From an uncultured Prevotella sp. (GTDB lineage: Bacteria > Bacteroidota > Bacteroidia > Bacteroidales > Bacteroidaceae), in NCBI GenBank assembly GCA_934204655.1, contig CAKPZJ010000010.1, positions 19,259-83,258 of the forward strand: DNA of 64,000 nt. The letters run 5' to 3'. The notes below the pieces were generated by a model. That model had not been told where the DNA came from. It was given only the letters and a program-made list of their open reading frames with translations, and made no database searches. Each line of letters starts with the position of its first letter. The first letter of the stretch is position 1. The position numbers and the translations under genes were made by a program. This document shows positions 51,878 through 61,597 of this stretch, piece after piece.

Positions 51878-53347
51878 TTATTTATTATTTACTATTACTT
51901 TCTTGCCATTGACGATATAGAGCCCTGTAGGCAGAGCCTGCTCATTGCCCATCTTGACACCACCGATGGTATATACACCCTTGGCTGCCGCATGGCCGGC
52001 CACGAGCGTGCCGTCTATACCTAAGGTAATGTCGCCCACCTTGACGGGCTTAATCTGTACGGCACCGCTATGTATAGAGTTGCATACGGCATAGATGTCA
52101 AGGGCCTTACCCACACCAGCCTTGCTTAAACTCTGGTTGCCCCACAGCTGTATCTTGCTCTCACCGCTCACGATGTAGTAATTGGTACTGGTGCCAGAAC
52201 CCTCGGATGTAATGGTGGCGCCCTTGAGTACTACCAGGTCGCACAGGTGCTTCTTGTCCAGCAGGTCGGCTACAGTGGTTTCTACAGCATCCAGCTCGGT
52301 AGAGCTGCTTGTAGTGATGGTCAAATCTTCAGAATTGGTAAAGCTATTGGCCACCATCTCGGGCAGGTCGTAATAGGGCTTAAAGTCGAGCTTGATGGTT
52401 CCCGATACGGCAGCATTGAGTGTCAGCGCTTTCTGATTGACGTTATACAGCATCATGCCCTGTCCGTCCTGGCGCAGGAATACGGTTGTTCCGTCAACAT
52501 ACACCACCTTGGCGTTCTCCAGTTCGAGCTTGATGTACTGCTTAGCTGCATTAGTGGGCAGTGCGCAAACCTCGTCAAAGCTCAGTGTGGTAAAGGCCAC
52601 CTTGGCAAACGCCTTGGTAGATACCGTGCTGGTCTTTCCGTCCTTAACGGCAATAGCCGATACGGTAGCACTCTCATTCAGGGTGAACGGAGCGGTATAG
52701 AGCGTAGAGGCTGTTGTCGGGGGCTGTCCGTCAGTAGTATAATATATCTTGGCACCATCATCGGCCTTCAGACTGACCTCGGTACTGGTTTCAAAGGGAG
52801 TGGTACCAGAGATGGTGGGGGCAGCAAGAGATGCTTCGCCAGAAGTAGCCCAGGTAATGGTTATCTCGTCGGCATAGAGTGCGCCAGAAGTAGAACGCAG
52901 ACCAATGAAGGTATAGTTACCATCTATGACTAACTCGGTGCTCTTGCCACATTCTATGGTTCCGAGTTTGGTACCCTGCTTTTTTGTATCATACAGGTCT
53001 GCAGGAGCTGTGTAGGCTTCTGTTTTTCCATAAATGTCCAGTTTGCGGCCTTCAGACGTTGTTTTGTTCCATTTTATGGTTATTGATTTAACCGTTCCTC
53101 CTGTAGCCGTCGTAACGATACCCGAATTGCTCTTAGCCCTAAGCTGAACACAGGTCTCATTGTTGGTTGAAGCATTAAGGCTGTACTTGGCAGCGCTCGT
53201 TAGCTTCAAGTCTTTTAGGTCTGCATAGCTGGTTCCTTTAATGCCCAGCGCTGATGCAGTAAACACATCCGATACATCGGCGGCCTTAGCAAAACTGCAC
53301 GTAAGAATGGTTAGTAACAATAATGAAAAGCGTAAAAGTTTTCTCAT
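51878..53347 (-). CDS. Secreted multi-domain protein with chitobiase-like domain and Por/T9SS-like C-terminus
   Basis: A 489-residue exported protein. The signal peptide covers residues 1-22 (LLRFSLLLLTILTCSFAKA). Residues about 25-170 look like a beta-sandwich often found in Prevotella surface proteins, followed by a chitobiase/beta-hexosaminidase C-terminal-like domain (GAKIYYTTDGQPPTTAST, about 198-245) and an OB-like region. The C-terminal 30 residues (GVYTIGGVKMGNEQALPTG, ending LYIVNGKKVIVNNK) resemble the sorting tails of type IX or related secretion. No catalytic site is recognised. It may bind carbohydrate at the cell surface. ATG at 53347 fits the signal peptide. Confidence 0.78.
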   Translation of the reverse strand: MRKLLRFSLLLLTILTCSFAKAADVSDVFTASALGIKGTSYADLKDLKLTSAAKYSLNASTNNETCVQLRAKSNSGIVTTATGGTVKSITIKWNKTTSEGRKLDIYGKTEAYTAPADLYDTKKQGTKLGTIECGKSTELVIDGNYTFIGLRSTSGALYADEITITWATSGEASLAAPTISGTTPFETSTEVSLKADDGAKIYYTTDGQPPTTASTLYTAPFTLNESATVSAIAVKDGKTSTVSTKAFAKVAFTTLSFDEVCALPTNAAKQYIKLELENAKVVYVDGTTVFLRQDGQGMMLYNVNQKALTLNAAVSGTIKLDFKPYYDLPEMVANSFTNSEDLTITTSSSTELDAVETTVADLLDKKHLCDLVVLKGATITSEGSGTSTNYYIVSGESKIQLWGNQSLSKAGVGKALDIYAVCNSIHSGAVQIKPVKVGDITLGIDGTLVAGHAAAKGVYTIGGVKMGNEQALPTGLYIVNGKKVIVNNK

Positions 53348-53381
53348 AATGATATTTTTTAAGATGTTAATACTATGATTG

Positions 53382-53389
53382 CAAAGGTA
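53382..53389 (-). promoter_or_regulatory. -7 box of the secreted protein gene
   Basis: TACCTTTG on the minus strand, 34 bases before the start codon. Confidence 0.7.
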
Positions 53390-53486
53390 GTGGTTATCAG
53401 CGACACGAGCAAGCAAATGGCGGTTTATTTTAGGGTTATTCGCAAAATATTTACAGCGTTGTAATATGAGCCGTAATAACAGAAAA

Positions 53487-53515
53487 GGAGAGGCTTGCCC
53501 GTAAGCAAACCTCTC
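53487..53515 (-). terminator. Terminator of the PFOR gene
   Basis: On the minus strand GGAGAGGTTTGC pairs with GCAAGCCTCTCC (one mismatch), followed by TTTTCTG. Confidence 0.85.
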
Positions 53516-53561
53516 CCTGTATTTGACCCTTATATATTAATAAGGTGTAGCATCGCAGCGA

Positions 53562-56500
53562 TTAGATTATCTCGCTCCAGTCTTCCTGAGTCTTGCGTAC
53601 ATAGCTACGGTAACGCAGCTTGGCCATACGCTCGGCCTGAGTGAAGAGCTCCTCGGCCTCGTTAGGATAAGCCTTCTGAACGCTGAGGTAACGTACCTCA
53701 CCCAGGAGGAAGTCACGGAAGTTGGCCCAGTTAGGCTCCTTGGAGTCGAGAGTGAAGGGGTTCTTACCCTCATCAGCCAACTGCGGGTTGAAACGCCACA
53801 GATGCCAGTAGCCACACTCAACGGCCAGTTTCTCCTCGTTCTGGCTACGGCCCATACCGCCCTTACGCTTCAGACCATGGTTGATACACGGAGCGTAGGC
53901 TATGATGAGTGACGGGCCTGGATAAGCCTCGGCCTCTCGGATAGCCTTCAGTGTCTGAGCATTGTCGGCACCCATAGCTACCTGGGCTACATAGATGTAA
54001 CCGTAAGTAGTCTGCATCAGACCTAAGTCCTTCTTGCGGATACGCTTACCCTGGGCAGCAAACTGAGCGATGGCACCCAGAGGTGTAGACTTAGAACTCT
54101 GACCACCGGTGTTAGAGTAAACCTCGGTATCGAGAACCAGGATATTTACATCCTCGCCAGAAGCCAGTACGTGGTCGAGACCACCGTAACCTATATCGTA
54201 AGAAGCACCGTCGCCACCGATTATCCACTGGCTGCGCTTTACGAGATAGTGGTCGAGAGTCTTCAGCTCGGCGCATACGGGGCAACCAGCCTCGGCACCA
54301 GCAGCGATAAACGGCTTCAGTTTGGCAGCAGCCACCTTAGAAGCATCGGCATCGTCCTTAGCGGCTATCCACTCCTTGGCAGCGGCCTTGTATTCCTCTG
54401 AAGCCTTGTCGCCATTGATAACCTCATCGAGCAGATGGCAGATACGCTCCTTCATCTTCTTGTTACCGAGAGCCATACCCAGGCCGAACTCGCAGAAGTC
54501 CTCGAACAGAGAGTTGTCGAAAGCAGGACCCTGACCCTTAGCGTTGGTAGTATAAGGAGTAGAGGGGATCGAAGCCGAGTAGATAGACGAGCAACCTGTA
54601 GCATTGGCTATCATCTGACGGTCGCCGAAGAGCTGAGAGATGAGCTTCACGTAAGGAGTCTCACCGCAACCAGAGCAAGCGCCAGAGAACTCGAACAGAG
54701 GCTGAGCAAACTGAGAGTTCTTCGGGCTCTGCTTGATGTCTACCAAATCCTGCTTAGAGGCTACCTTGTGTACCAGGTATTCCCAGTTCTTAGCCTCGGC
54801 TACCATATCGGGAGCATCTACGTTGAAGGGAACCATCTTCAGAGCCTTCTCCAGTTCACCGGTCTCCTTGTTCTTCTTACCAGGACATACATCGGCACAG
54901 TTGCCGCAGCCCAGACAGTCGAGTACCGAAGTCTCGATGCGGAAGTGCATGCCAGCCAGAGCCTTAGGAGCCTTAACCTCCTGTGTGGCCAGACCGGGGA
55001 TGCCTGCCAGCTCGTCATCAGTAAGCACGAACGGACGGATGGCAGCGTGAGGGCATACGAAAGAACACTTGTTACACTGTATACAGTTCTCTACATTCCA
55101 TACCGGAACGAAAGCCTCTACACCGCGCTTCTCAAAGGCTGAGGTACCATTCTCCCAGGTACCGTCTACGGTGTTGTGCTTTACAAAGTCGGAAACCTTG
55201 AGCAGGTCACCAGCCTGGCCGTTGATAGGACGAACCAGTTCCTTTACAAATGCGGGAGCATCGTCGGCCTTAGCCTCGTCGTCAGCCAGGTTAGCCCATG
55301 CTGGGTCTACGGTAAGTTCCTTGTACTCGCCACCGCGGTCTACGGCGCCGAAGTTCTTGTCTACCACATCCTGGCCCTTCTTAGAGTACGACTTCACGAT
55401 AAATGCCTTCATCTGCTCTACGGCCAAATCCAATGGGATAACCTCCGTGATACGGAAGAAAGCTGACTGCAGGATGGTGTTGGTACGGTTGCCCAGACCT
55501 ATCTCCTGTGCTATCTTGGTAGCATTGATGTAGTAAACCTTAATATTGTTCTTAGCAAAGTAGCGCTTAACCTTATTAGGAATAAAGTTAACCAGCTCCT
55601 CGCCGTCAAAGATGGTGTTCAGCAGGAAAGTACCATTCTTACGCAGACCACGGGTCACATCGTACATGTGCAGATATGCCTGAACGTGGCAAGCTACGAA
55701 GTTAGGCGTATTTACCTGATAAGCGCTGTGGATGGGGCTGTCGCCGAAACGCAGGTGAGAGCAAGTGAAACCACCCGACTTCTTAGAGTCGTAAGAGAAG
55801 TAAGCCTGGCAGTACTTGGTGGTATTGTTACCGATAATCTGTACTGAGTTCTTGTTAGCACCTACGGTACCATCGGCACCCAGGCCATAGAACTTAGCTT
55901 CGAACAGGTCATCGCCACCCATGGGGATTTCCTCCTCCTCAGGCAGAGACGTAAAGGTTACATCGTCTACGATACCCACGGTGAAGTGGTTCTTAGGCTG
56001 TGGGAGCTCCAGGTTCTTGAATACGGCAACAATCTTGGCCGGGGTAGTATCCGAAGAGCCCAGTCCGTAACGGCCACCTACGATGAGCGGGTTGCGCTCA
56101 TCACCGTAGAGGGCGCTCTTTACATCCAGATACAGAGGCTCGCCCTCTGCTCCAGGCTCCTTGGTACGGTCGAGCACAGCGATACGCTTAACGGTAGCGG
56201 GGAGTGTCTTCTTTAGGAAGTCTACAGAGAATGGACGGTACAGGTGTACTGCTACCATACCCACCTTCTTGCCCTGCTTGTTCAGGTAGTCGATGGCCTC
56301 GCGGGCAGGCTCTGTTGCCGAACCCATCAGAATGATAACGTTCTCAGCATCCTCGGCACCATAGTAGTTGAACAGGTGATACTCGCGGCCGGTAATCTTC
56401 GAGATTTCACCGCAGTACTTCTCTACTACCTCTGGTATCCTGTCGTAGTACTCGTTGCAAGCCTCACGGTGTGTGAAGAATGTCTCGGGGTTCTCGGCAG

Positions 56501-57158
56501 TACCGCGTGTAACAGGGCGCTCAGGTGTAAGGGCGCGGTCGCGGAAACGCTTGATGTACTCGGCGTTAACCAGCGGACGGATGTCCTCCATATCCATCTC
56601 CTCGATCTTGTGGTACTCGTGCGAAGTACGGAAACCATCGAAGAAGTTGATGAAGGGAACAGATGTCTCAAGTGTAGCCAGATGGGGAACAGCCGAGAGA
56701 TCCATAACCTCCTGAACAGAACCCGAGCAGAACATGGCGAAACCTGTCTGACGGCAGGCCATTACATCCTGGTGGTCGCCGAAGATACACAGAGAGTGCG
56801 AGGCCAGTGTACGGGCCGATACGTTGAACACGCAGGGCAGCAGCTCGCCAGCAATCTTGTACATATTAGGTATCATCAGCAGCAGTCCCTGAGAGGCAGT
56901 ATAGGTAGAGGTTAGGGCACCAGCCTGGAGTGAACCATGAACGGCACCAGCGGCACCGCCCTCAGACTCCATTTCCTGGATAGTCACCTTCTGACCGAAA
57001 AGGTTCTTGCGGCCCTTAGCGGCCCATTCGTCCACATGCTCAGCCATCGGAGATGACGGAGTAATGGGGTAGATGGCTGCAACCTCGGTAAACATATAGC
57101 TTACATGAGCGGCTGCGGTGTTACCATCACAAGTGATAAACTTTTTTTCTTTAGCCAT
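53562..57158 (-). CDS. nifJ: Pyruvate:ferredoxin (flavodoxin) oxidoreductase
   Basis: A 1198-residue single-chain PFOR. The N-terminal part has YPITPSSPMAEHVD, the middle has two ferredoxin-type 4Fe-4S motifs (CIQCNKCSFVCP and CLGCGNCADVCP), and the C-terminal third has the proximal cluster motif CSGCGETPY and the thiamine diphosphate site GDGASYDIGYGGLDH with TEVYSNTGGQ. It oxidises pyruvate to acetyl-CoA and CO2 and reduces ferredoxin or flavodoxin, a core step of anaerobic sugar metabolism. It is 68 bases downstream of the ATPase gene, and a copy of the AT-rich element sits between them. Confidence 0.97.
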   Translation of the reverse strand: MAKEKKFITCDGNTAAAHVSYMFTEVAAIYPITPSSPMAEHVDEWAAKGRKNLFGQKVTIQEMESEGGAAGAVHGSLQAGALTSTYTASQGLLLMIPNMYKIAGELLPCVFNVSARTLASHSLCIFGDHQDVMACRQTGFAMFCSGSVQEVMDLSAVPHLATLETSVPFINFFDGFRTSHEYHKIEEMDMEDIRPLVNAEYIKRFRDRALTPERPVTRGTAENPETFFTHREACNEYYDRIPEVVEKYCGEISKITGREYHLFNYYGAEDAENVIILMGSATEPAREAIDYLNKQGKKVGMVAVHLYRPFSVDFLKKTLPATVKRIAVLDRTKEPGAEGEPLYLDVKSALYGDERNPLIVGGRYGLGSSDTTPAKIVAVFKNLELPQPKNHFTVGIVDDVTFTSLPEEEEIPMGGDDLFEAKFYGLGADGTVGANKNSVQIIGNNTTKYCQAYFSYDSKKSGGFTCSHLRFGDSPIHSAYQVNTPNFVACHVQAYLHMYDVTRGLRKNGTFLLNTIFDGEELVNFIPNKVKRYFAKNNIKVYYINATKIAQEIGLGNRTNTILQSAFFRITEVIPLDLAVEQMKAFIVKSYSKKGQDVVDKNFGAVDRGGEYKELTVDPAWANLADDEAKADDAPAFVKELVRPINGQAGDLLKVSDFVKHNTVDGTWENGTSAFEKRGVEAFVPVWNVENCIQCNKCSFVCPHAAIRPFVLTDDELAGIPGLATQEVKAPKALAGMHFRIETSVLDCLGCGNCADVCPGKKNKETGELEKALKMVPFNVDAPDMVAEAKNWEYLVHKVASKQDLVDIKQSPKNSQFAQPLFEFSGACSGCGETPYVKLISQLFGDRQMIANATGCSSIYSASIPSTPYTTNAKGQGPAFDNSLFEDFCEFGLGMALGNKKMKERICHLLDEVINGDKASEEYKAAAKEWIAAKDDADASKVAAAKLKPFIAAGAEAGCPVCAELKTLDHYLVKRSQWIIGGDGASYDIGYGGLDHVLASGEDVNILVLDTEVYSNTGGQSSKSTPLGAIAQFAAQGKRIRKKDLGLMQTTYGYIYVAQVAMGADNAQTLKAIREAEAYPGPSLIIAYAPCINHGLKRKGGMGRSQNEEKLAVECGYWHLWRFNPQLADEGKNPFTLDSKEPNWANFRDFLLGEVRYLSVQKAYPNEAEELFTQAERMAKLRYRSYVRKTQEDWSEII

Positions 57159-57226
57159 TTTTCTAAATATTAATGAAAGTTTGTGTATATTGTTGTTTAT
57201 ATTATCGTCGCTATACCTTAATTATA

Positions 57227-58417
57227 TTAATAGAGGAAGCCCAATAGCCAAAGCGGAATCTGGTTGTCCTTGCCCACCTCGGTGTTGTAGCGGGCATAGA
57301 TGGTGTCGGGGGCATAACGTATCTTCTGCTCGCCATGGGCGTTACATACCCTGAACTTGCGCTCACCGTCTACCGTATAGTAGTGCTCCTTGCTGGCCTG
57401 GTTAACCAGATGGTCTTTCCACAGCGAGTTGACGAAGAATGTTTCCATCAGTTCCTGGTCGTGTACCGTGATGGGGTATATGGCGTACATCAGGTTGCTG
57501 TTGTGCATCATCACCTTAGTGGGTTTCTTCGGGAACTCCTCGCCCACAGGATAGATAATGTTGATAAGACGGGCATCGGCCAGGTACTTGATATAGTTCA
57601 TCACCGTGGCGCGACTGGTCTGTATCTCATCGGCCAAACTGCTGATGTTGGGAGCCTTGGGGCCCTCTACAGCCAGCAGGTAGAACAGTTTCTTGATTTT
57701 GGTAAGATATTTGAGCTCTATCTTCTTGATGAGCAGTATATCTACCTCGGTCATCATGTTCATGGTCTTCAGCAGATTCTCCGAGAAGTTGCGGTGCTCC
57801 AGGAAGAACGGGTAGAAGCCATGATGTATATACTCGTGGAAGTATTTCGACGGACTCACCTTAGGCAGTATCTGCTTGATGATATGCTCGTGGTCGCGCA
57901 GTATCTCGTCCAGCGTATAGGGGCGGAAGTTGTTGCCCGTCTGTAGATTGATGTATTCGCGGAGCGAGAAACCGCGCAGGTTGTAGCTCTTCACGATGCC
58001 GTTGAGTTCGGGATTTTCCTCCTTCAGGCGCATCACACTGGAGCCGGTAAATACTATCTTGAGGTTAGGGTAGCGGTCATAGCACTTGCGCAACTCGCTA
58101 CTCCAGTCGGGCTGTTTGAATACCTGGTCTATGAGCAGCACCCGGCCACCGTTGCTCACAAAGTCGCGTGCAAACTCAGCTATACCAAGTCCCTGAAAGT
58201 AGAAATTGTTCATGTTAACATAGAGACAGCTACGGTCGTTGGCACCAAACTTCTCCTTGGCATACTGCAATAGGAAAGTGGTTTTTCCAACGCCACGAGT
58301 GCCCTTGATACCTATCAAGCGGTCGTTCCAGTCAATCTCATCCATCAGATTGCGACGCACTGGGGCATGGGTATGTTCTACCAGGTAAGTATGGGTATGG
58401 AAAAAGGCTTCCTCCAT
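57227..58417 (-). CDS. AAA ATPase with DUF4143-like C-terminus
   Basis: A 396-residue ATPase of the AAA_14/DUF4143 group. Walker A is GTRGVGKTT (39-47) and the sensor is FTGSSVMRL near 133-141. The Walker B reads LLIDQVFKQPDW, with Gln98 in place of the usual catalytic Glu (normally DEV/DEI). The C-terminal half holds a winged-helix-like segment (SSLADEIQTSRATVMNYIKYL). These ATPases are common and varied in Bacteroidetes, with unknown role. It has a perfect promoter (58438-58468) and lies upstream of PFOR on the same strand. Confidence 0.85.
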   Translation of the reverse strand: MEEAFFHTHTYLVEHTHAPVRRNLMDEIDWNDRLIGIKGTRGVGKTTFLLQYAKEKFGANDRSCLYVNMNNFYFQGLGIAEFARDFVSNGGRVLLIDQVFKQPDWSSELRKCYDRYPNLKIVFTGSSVMRLKEENPELNGIVKSYNLRGFSLREYINLQTGNNFRPYTLDEILRDHEHIIKQILPKVSPSKYFHEYIHHGFYPFFLEHRNFSENLLKTMNMMTEVDILLIKKIELKYLTKIKKLFYLLAVEGPKAPNISSLADEIQTSRATVMNYIKYLADARLINIIYPVGEEFPKKPTKVMMHNSNLMYAIYPITVHDQELMETFFVNSLWKDHLVNQASKEHYYTVDGERKFRVCNAHGEQKIRYAPDTIYARYNTEVGKDNQIPLWLLGFLY

Positions 58418-58437
58418 ATTAGCATTGATTATTTATG

Positions 58438-58468
58438 CAAAGGTAATATATATTTTCAAAATTGCAAA
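58438..58468 (-). promoter_or_regulatory. Promoter of the AAA ATPase gene
   Basis: Minus strand TTTG (58465-58468), 19-base spacer, TACCTTTG (58438-58445), 20 bases before the start codon. Confidence 0.87.
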
Positions 58469-58539
58469 CTCAACTTTACAAAAAGTTTTTATTTTTGCAA
58501 TTTTTATTCCCGCACGCGCCGTGGGTGCAATAAACTTCG

Positions 58540-58547
58540 TAATTTTG
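58540..58547 (+). promoter_or_regulatory. -7 box of the ATP-grasp-like gene
   Basis: TAATTTTG, 18 bases before the ATG at 58566; no clear -33 TTTG. Confidence 0.7.
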
Positions 58548-58565
58548 CAGACTAAAATACTGACA

Positions 58566-59630
58566 ATGATGAAACTGCATATATTCAACCCCGAGCACGA
58601 TACAGCCCTTGCCTCTAACCAGTTCAACTTTGTCGCCCCGCACGCGGGCAGGGAGATGAGGGCCGACTTAGGTTTTCTGCCAGCCCTCTGGGCCGATGAT
58701 GGCGACCTGGTCTTAGTGGGCGATGTAGCGGCAGCCCTCGAACGGATGCGTCATCTGCACCGTTACTGTGCCGAGGTGGTCTTCGTAACACCGGCCGACT
58801 TACCCCATCTGCCCCAGCACTGCGAACTGAGTCCATGGGGCTGGGATCGTGCCCTACGGTTTCAGTTGCAGAGCAGCCATATTCCTTCCGGTTTGCTTCC
58901 CGATGACACCCAGTTGGACACCATACGCCAGCTGAGCCACCGCTATTGGGCAGCCACCCATCTGCTGCATCCACTGGTTCAAGATAATAATGAGCGGGTA
59001 GGGCAGTCATCACTGATAACCAGTATAGAACAACTTACGTCATCGTCATCGCCCTACGTGCTCAAAGCACCATGGAGCAGTAGCGGTCGTGGCATACGTT
59101 ATATCGATACGCTGACAGCCCACCAGCGTGGATGGGCTGCTAATGTCATAGCCCGGCAGGGCGCGCTCACCATGGAGCCTTACTACCATAAGATGAAGGA
59201 TTTCGCGGTCGAGTTTGTGGCCGATGGCACCACCGTACGGTATGTGGGCCTGTCGGTATTCCAATCTGTTAACGGGGCCTATGCCGGCAACGTCATCGCC
59301 TCAGAAGCCGACAAGCGCGACATGATAGCCCGCTATCTGCCATTTGAGGTGGTAGAGCGAGCCATTGATGACATCTGCCATATTCTGCAGCCCCTTATGG
59401 CTGGGCGATACACAGGGCCATTCGGAGTCGACATGATGGTGATCAACGAGAATGGCCCTAAGTTGCACCCGTGCGTAGAACTGAACCTGCGGCGTACCAT
59501 GGGTCATGTGGCCCTGTCTTTCGATGCCCAGGGTACCGAGCCACATCGGCTTATGACCATTAGCTATAATGGCAGCTACCACTTTCGCATTGTCACCACG
59601 GCCGAAAATTGTTTCTCTACCGTCTGGTAG
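58566..59630 (+). CDS. ATP-grasp-like protein of unknown function
   Basis: A 354-residue protein that starts MMKLHIFNPEHDTALASN. Residues about 165-330 look like an ATP-grasp fold: YVLKAPWSSSGRGI as the phosphate loop, FAVEFVADG as the adenine-proximal strand, and FGVDMMV with HPCVELNLRRTMGH as the metal-binding end. Such enzymes join a carboxylate to an amine with ATP, but no substrate can be named. ATG at 58566 lies 18 bases after the promoter; the frame is open upstream but would cross the promoter. The divergent AAA ATPase gene begins about 150 bases away. Confidence 0.75.
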   Translation: MMKLHIFNPEHDTALASNQFNFVAPHAGREMRADLGFLPALWADDGDLVLVGDVAAALERMRHLHRYCAEVVFVTPADLPHLPQHCELSPWGWDRALRFQLQSSHIPSGLLPDDTQLDTIRQLSHRYWAATHLLHPLVQDNNERVGQSSLITSIEQLTSSSSPYVLKAPWSSSGRGIRYIDTLTAHQRGWAANVIARQGALTMEPYYHKMKDFAVEFVADGTTVRYVGLSVFQSVNGAYAGNVIASEADKRDMIARYLPFEVVERAIDDICHILQPLMAGRYTGPFGVDMMVINENGPKLHPCVELNLRRTMGHVALSFDAQGTEPHRLMTISYNGSYHFRIVTTAENCFSTVW

Positions 59631-60178
59631 GTTCTCAGAAGGGGCTACCACAACATAACATACTCCGCCTGCGATTTTATCGGGACTATCCGCACCCACC
59701 CATGCCGTTTTTTCCCATTTCATCGTTGCCACCCAATACCTCCCGACTACGCTCTTTTCATCCCAAAGCCCTATATATATAATATAAGGTATGCGTGCGC
59801 GCATACCTTATATTATATTACAATCCACCGGCAGGATTTATTTAGTTATGCTTAATTCTTCTCAAGGGGTGTATCGCCCCCTCTTACTTATTATAATGCT
59901 CGCATGTGTCACTGCCGCTGCCGCTCGCCTGGCAGAACCGCCGAGGGCTGAATGGGCACACATAGTAAGGCACAACATGTTCTCCGCCTTTATGGTATCT
60001 GTTGTCCTGTTATCACCTACTTAGCCCTTTTTATCCTGGTAATAACCATATCGTGAAGTTTCACGCCATTCTGTTATTTATCCCTACTAAATTTCTACTG
60101 AGCCAGGAAAAGCTATGCGTATAGCCTTTTTTTTGATTTGGCTGGGAGCCGAAATTTAGTATCCTGTCTCCGCCGCCA
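59631..60178. other. Intergenic region at the edge of the accessory segment
   Basis: Holds a palindrome at 59777-59818 and, at 60112-60134, GCTAT-GCGT-ATAGC followed by eight T residues, a weak plus-strand terminator. A partial copy of the GCTGGGAGCC repeat is at 60141-60150. An open frame at 59848-60024 (58 codons, hydrophobic) has no promoter or family likeness and is not called. Confidence 0.5.
59777..59818. repeat. Perfect 19-bp palindrome of the AT-rich element
   Basis: ATATAATATAAGGTATGCG (59777-59795) and its exact inverse CGCATACCTTATATTATAT (59800-59818), with a 4-base loop. Both arms carry the ACCTTATATTATAT form of the dispersed AT-rich element. Confidence 0.8.
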
Positions 60179-61597
60179 TTACCCTATTATCATCTGTTCT
60201 ACTTCTTTCTTTGCATTTTCCAATATCTGATTGCCTTCTGCTTGTAACCCCTTGGCACGCTGCCGTAAATTAGATATATGGTCGGCTATCTCTTGTTGTT
60301 TTGCAAGAGGAGGAAGGGGGATTGGCATGCTTCTGAACTCTTGGGCGTTGATATTAGCTTGTACTGCGGGTCTTTGTATCGTATTTACCCAATATTTGTA
60401 AAGTTTGCTATTGCAATAATAAAACAAATAATCTGCATTAATTCTGTTTGTGTTAAGAACAAACCTAATTAAGTATCCTGCAAATATTGCTGGGGCTGTC
60501 ATATCCTTGTGAATATAACATCTTCCGACAGAGCCGCTCCTTGCAAACAATATATCATCCTTATGTAACATATAAGAACTATCTATATATTTTGCAGTTT
60601 TCATATCGGTCTCTTTTAGGCTCCCAAGTTCGCCAATATCTGTAATACGTATATATCTTACGTCGCCTTTTTGATAATCTTTTGCTTTTTCGTTAGCTCC
60701 ATATTGTCCATTGTCTATTGTAACATCATCAAGCGAAATCCACGGATAAGCGCAGCTTAAATCCCTTATATATGCTATGTCTTTATTGAATTTCGGATCA
60801 AATCTGTCTTCAAACATTCTTCTGTTTACAACGAAAATTCTGCTATCCAAGTCGGTTCTTATTACAGGTAAGGATATGCCAAGCTCATCAAGTATATATG
60901 TATCGATGCTGTCCAATAGCTGTTGGGCCTCGGATTCTTTTCTGAGTTTTTCATTTATTCCAATTTGAAGCGTATCAACAACTTTTTGTTGGGTCTTGTC
61001 GTCAACTAAAGGAATAGGTAAAGCGCCAACTTCTTCTATATTAAGGTTAGCTCTGGCGACGGGCCTTTTTACACGTTCTATTATCTTTTGCCCAATATTT
61101 GTTTGATAAAAAGCCTGGACATATAGTGGATTTATACTTCTCTTCAACCTTACAGCACAGATAGCTTGATTTATGTTTGCCTCTTTGTCAGATTGATAAA
61201 CACCTATTTTTCCAATCGTAGCACCTACTATTGCGGCAAGCAGATCATTCTTTCTTAATTTTGAGGCAGACATGATACCATTGTGTATTTCTGGTTTTAT
61301 ATGCAATGTCTCCGAGAAATCAATTTGATTGGTGTCAGAAAAATCACCACTTCTGACAAATGGTATGGCATTGGAATCCGAGCAATAAGCCTCACCGCCA
61401 CTTTTAGGGGTTGTTCCAGAAAATATGGTGATGCTTTCTTGTCTTAGTGAAGACAATTCACAAGGCAAAGATCCTAAAGTGCCAAACAATTCTCTATATT
61501 CTGGCATATTGTAATGCGCATCTAAACGACTTCCTATCTCCGACCTCTGTACGATGAAGATTTTAGGCGTGGTGATATTTTGAGATACTTGGTACAT
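60179..61597 (-). CDS. hsdS: Type I restriction-modification specificity subunit
   Basis: A 472-residue HsdS with two target-recognition domains, each followed by a conserved helix: the first half ends LPIPLVDDKTQQKVVDTLQIGINEKL (about residue 195-220), the second PIPLPPLAKQQEIADHISNLRQRAK (about 425-450). Each half reads part of a bipartite DNA target. The frame is intact. It overlaps the methylase remnant by one base (TAATG), the normal hsdM-hsdS coupling. The region is clearly more AT-rich than the rest of the window. Confidence 0.9.
   Translation of the reverse strand: MYQVSQNITTPKIFIVQRSEIGSRLDAHYNMPEYRELFGTLGSLPCELSSLRQESITIFSGTTPKSGGEAYCSDSNAIPFVRSGDFSDTNQIDFSETLHIKPEIHNGIMSASKLRKNDLLAAIVGATIGKIGVYQSDKEANINQAICAVRLKRSINPLYVQAFYQTNIGQKIIERVKRPVARANLNIEEVGALPIPLVDDKTQQKVVDTLQIGINEKLRKESEAQQLLDSIDTYILDELGISLPVIRTDLDSRIFVVNRRMFEDRFDPKFNKDIAYIRDLSCAYPWISLDDVTIDNGQYGANEKAKDYQKGDVRYIRITDIGELGSLKETDMKTAKYIDSSYMLHKDDILFARSGSVGRCYIHKDMTAPAIFAGYLIRFVLNTNRINADYLFYYCNSKLYKYWVNTIQRPAVQANINAQEFRSMPIPLPPLAKQQEIADHISNLRQRAKGLQAEGNQILENAKKEVEQMIIG

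Noticed and set aside
59848..60024. A 58-codon hydrophobic frame after the palindrome
   Set aside because: No promoter, no likeness to a family and placed in repeat-like sequence.
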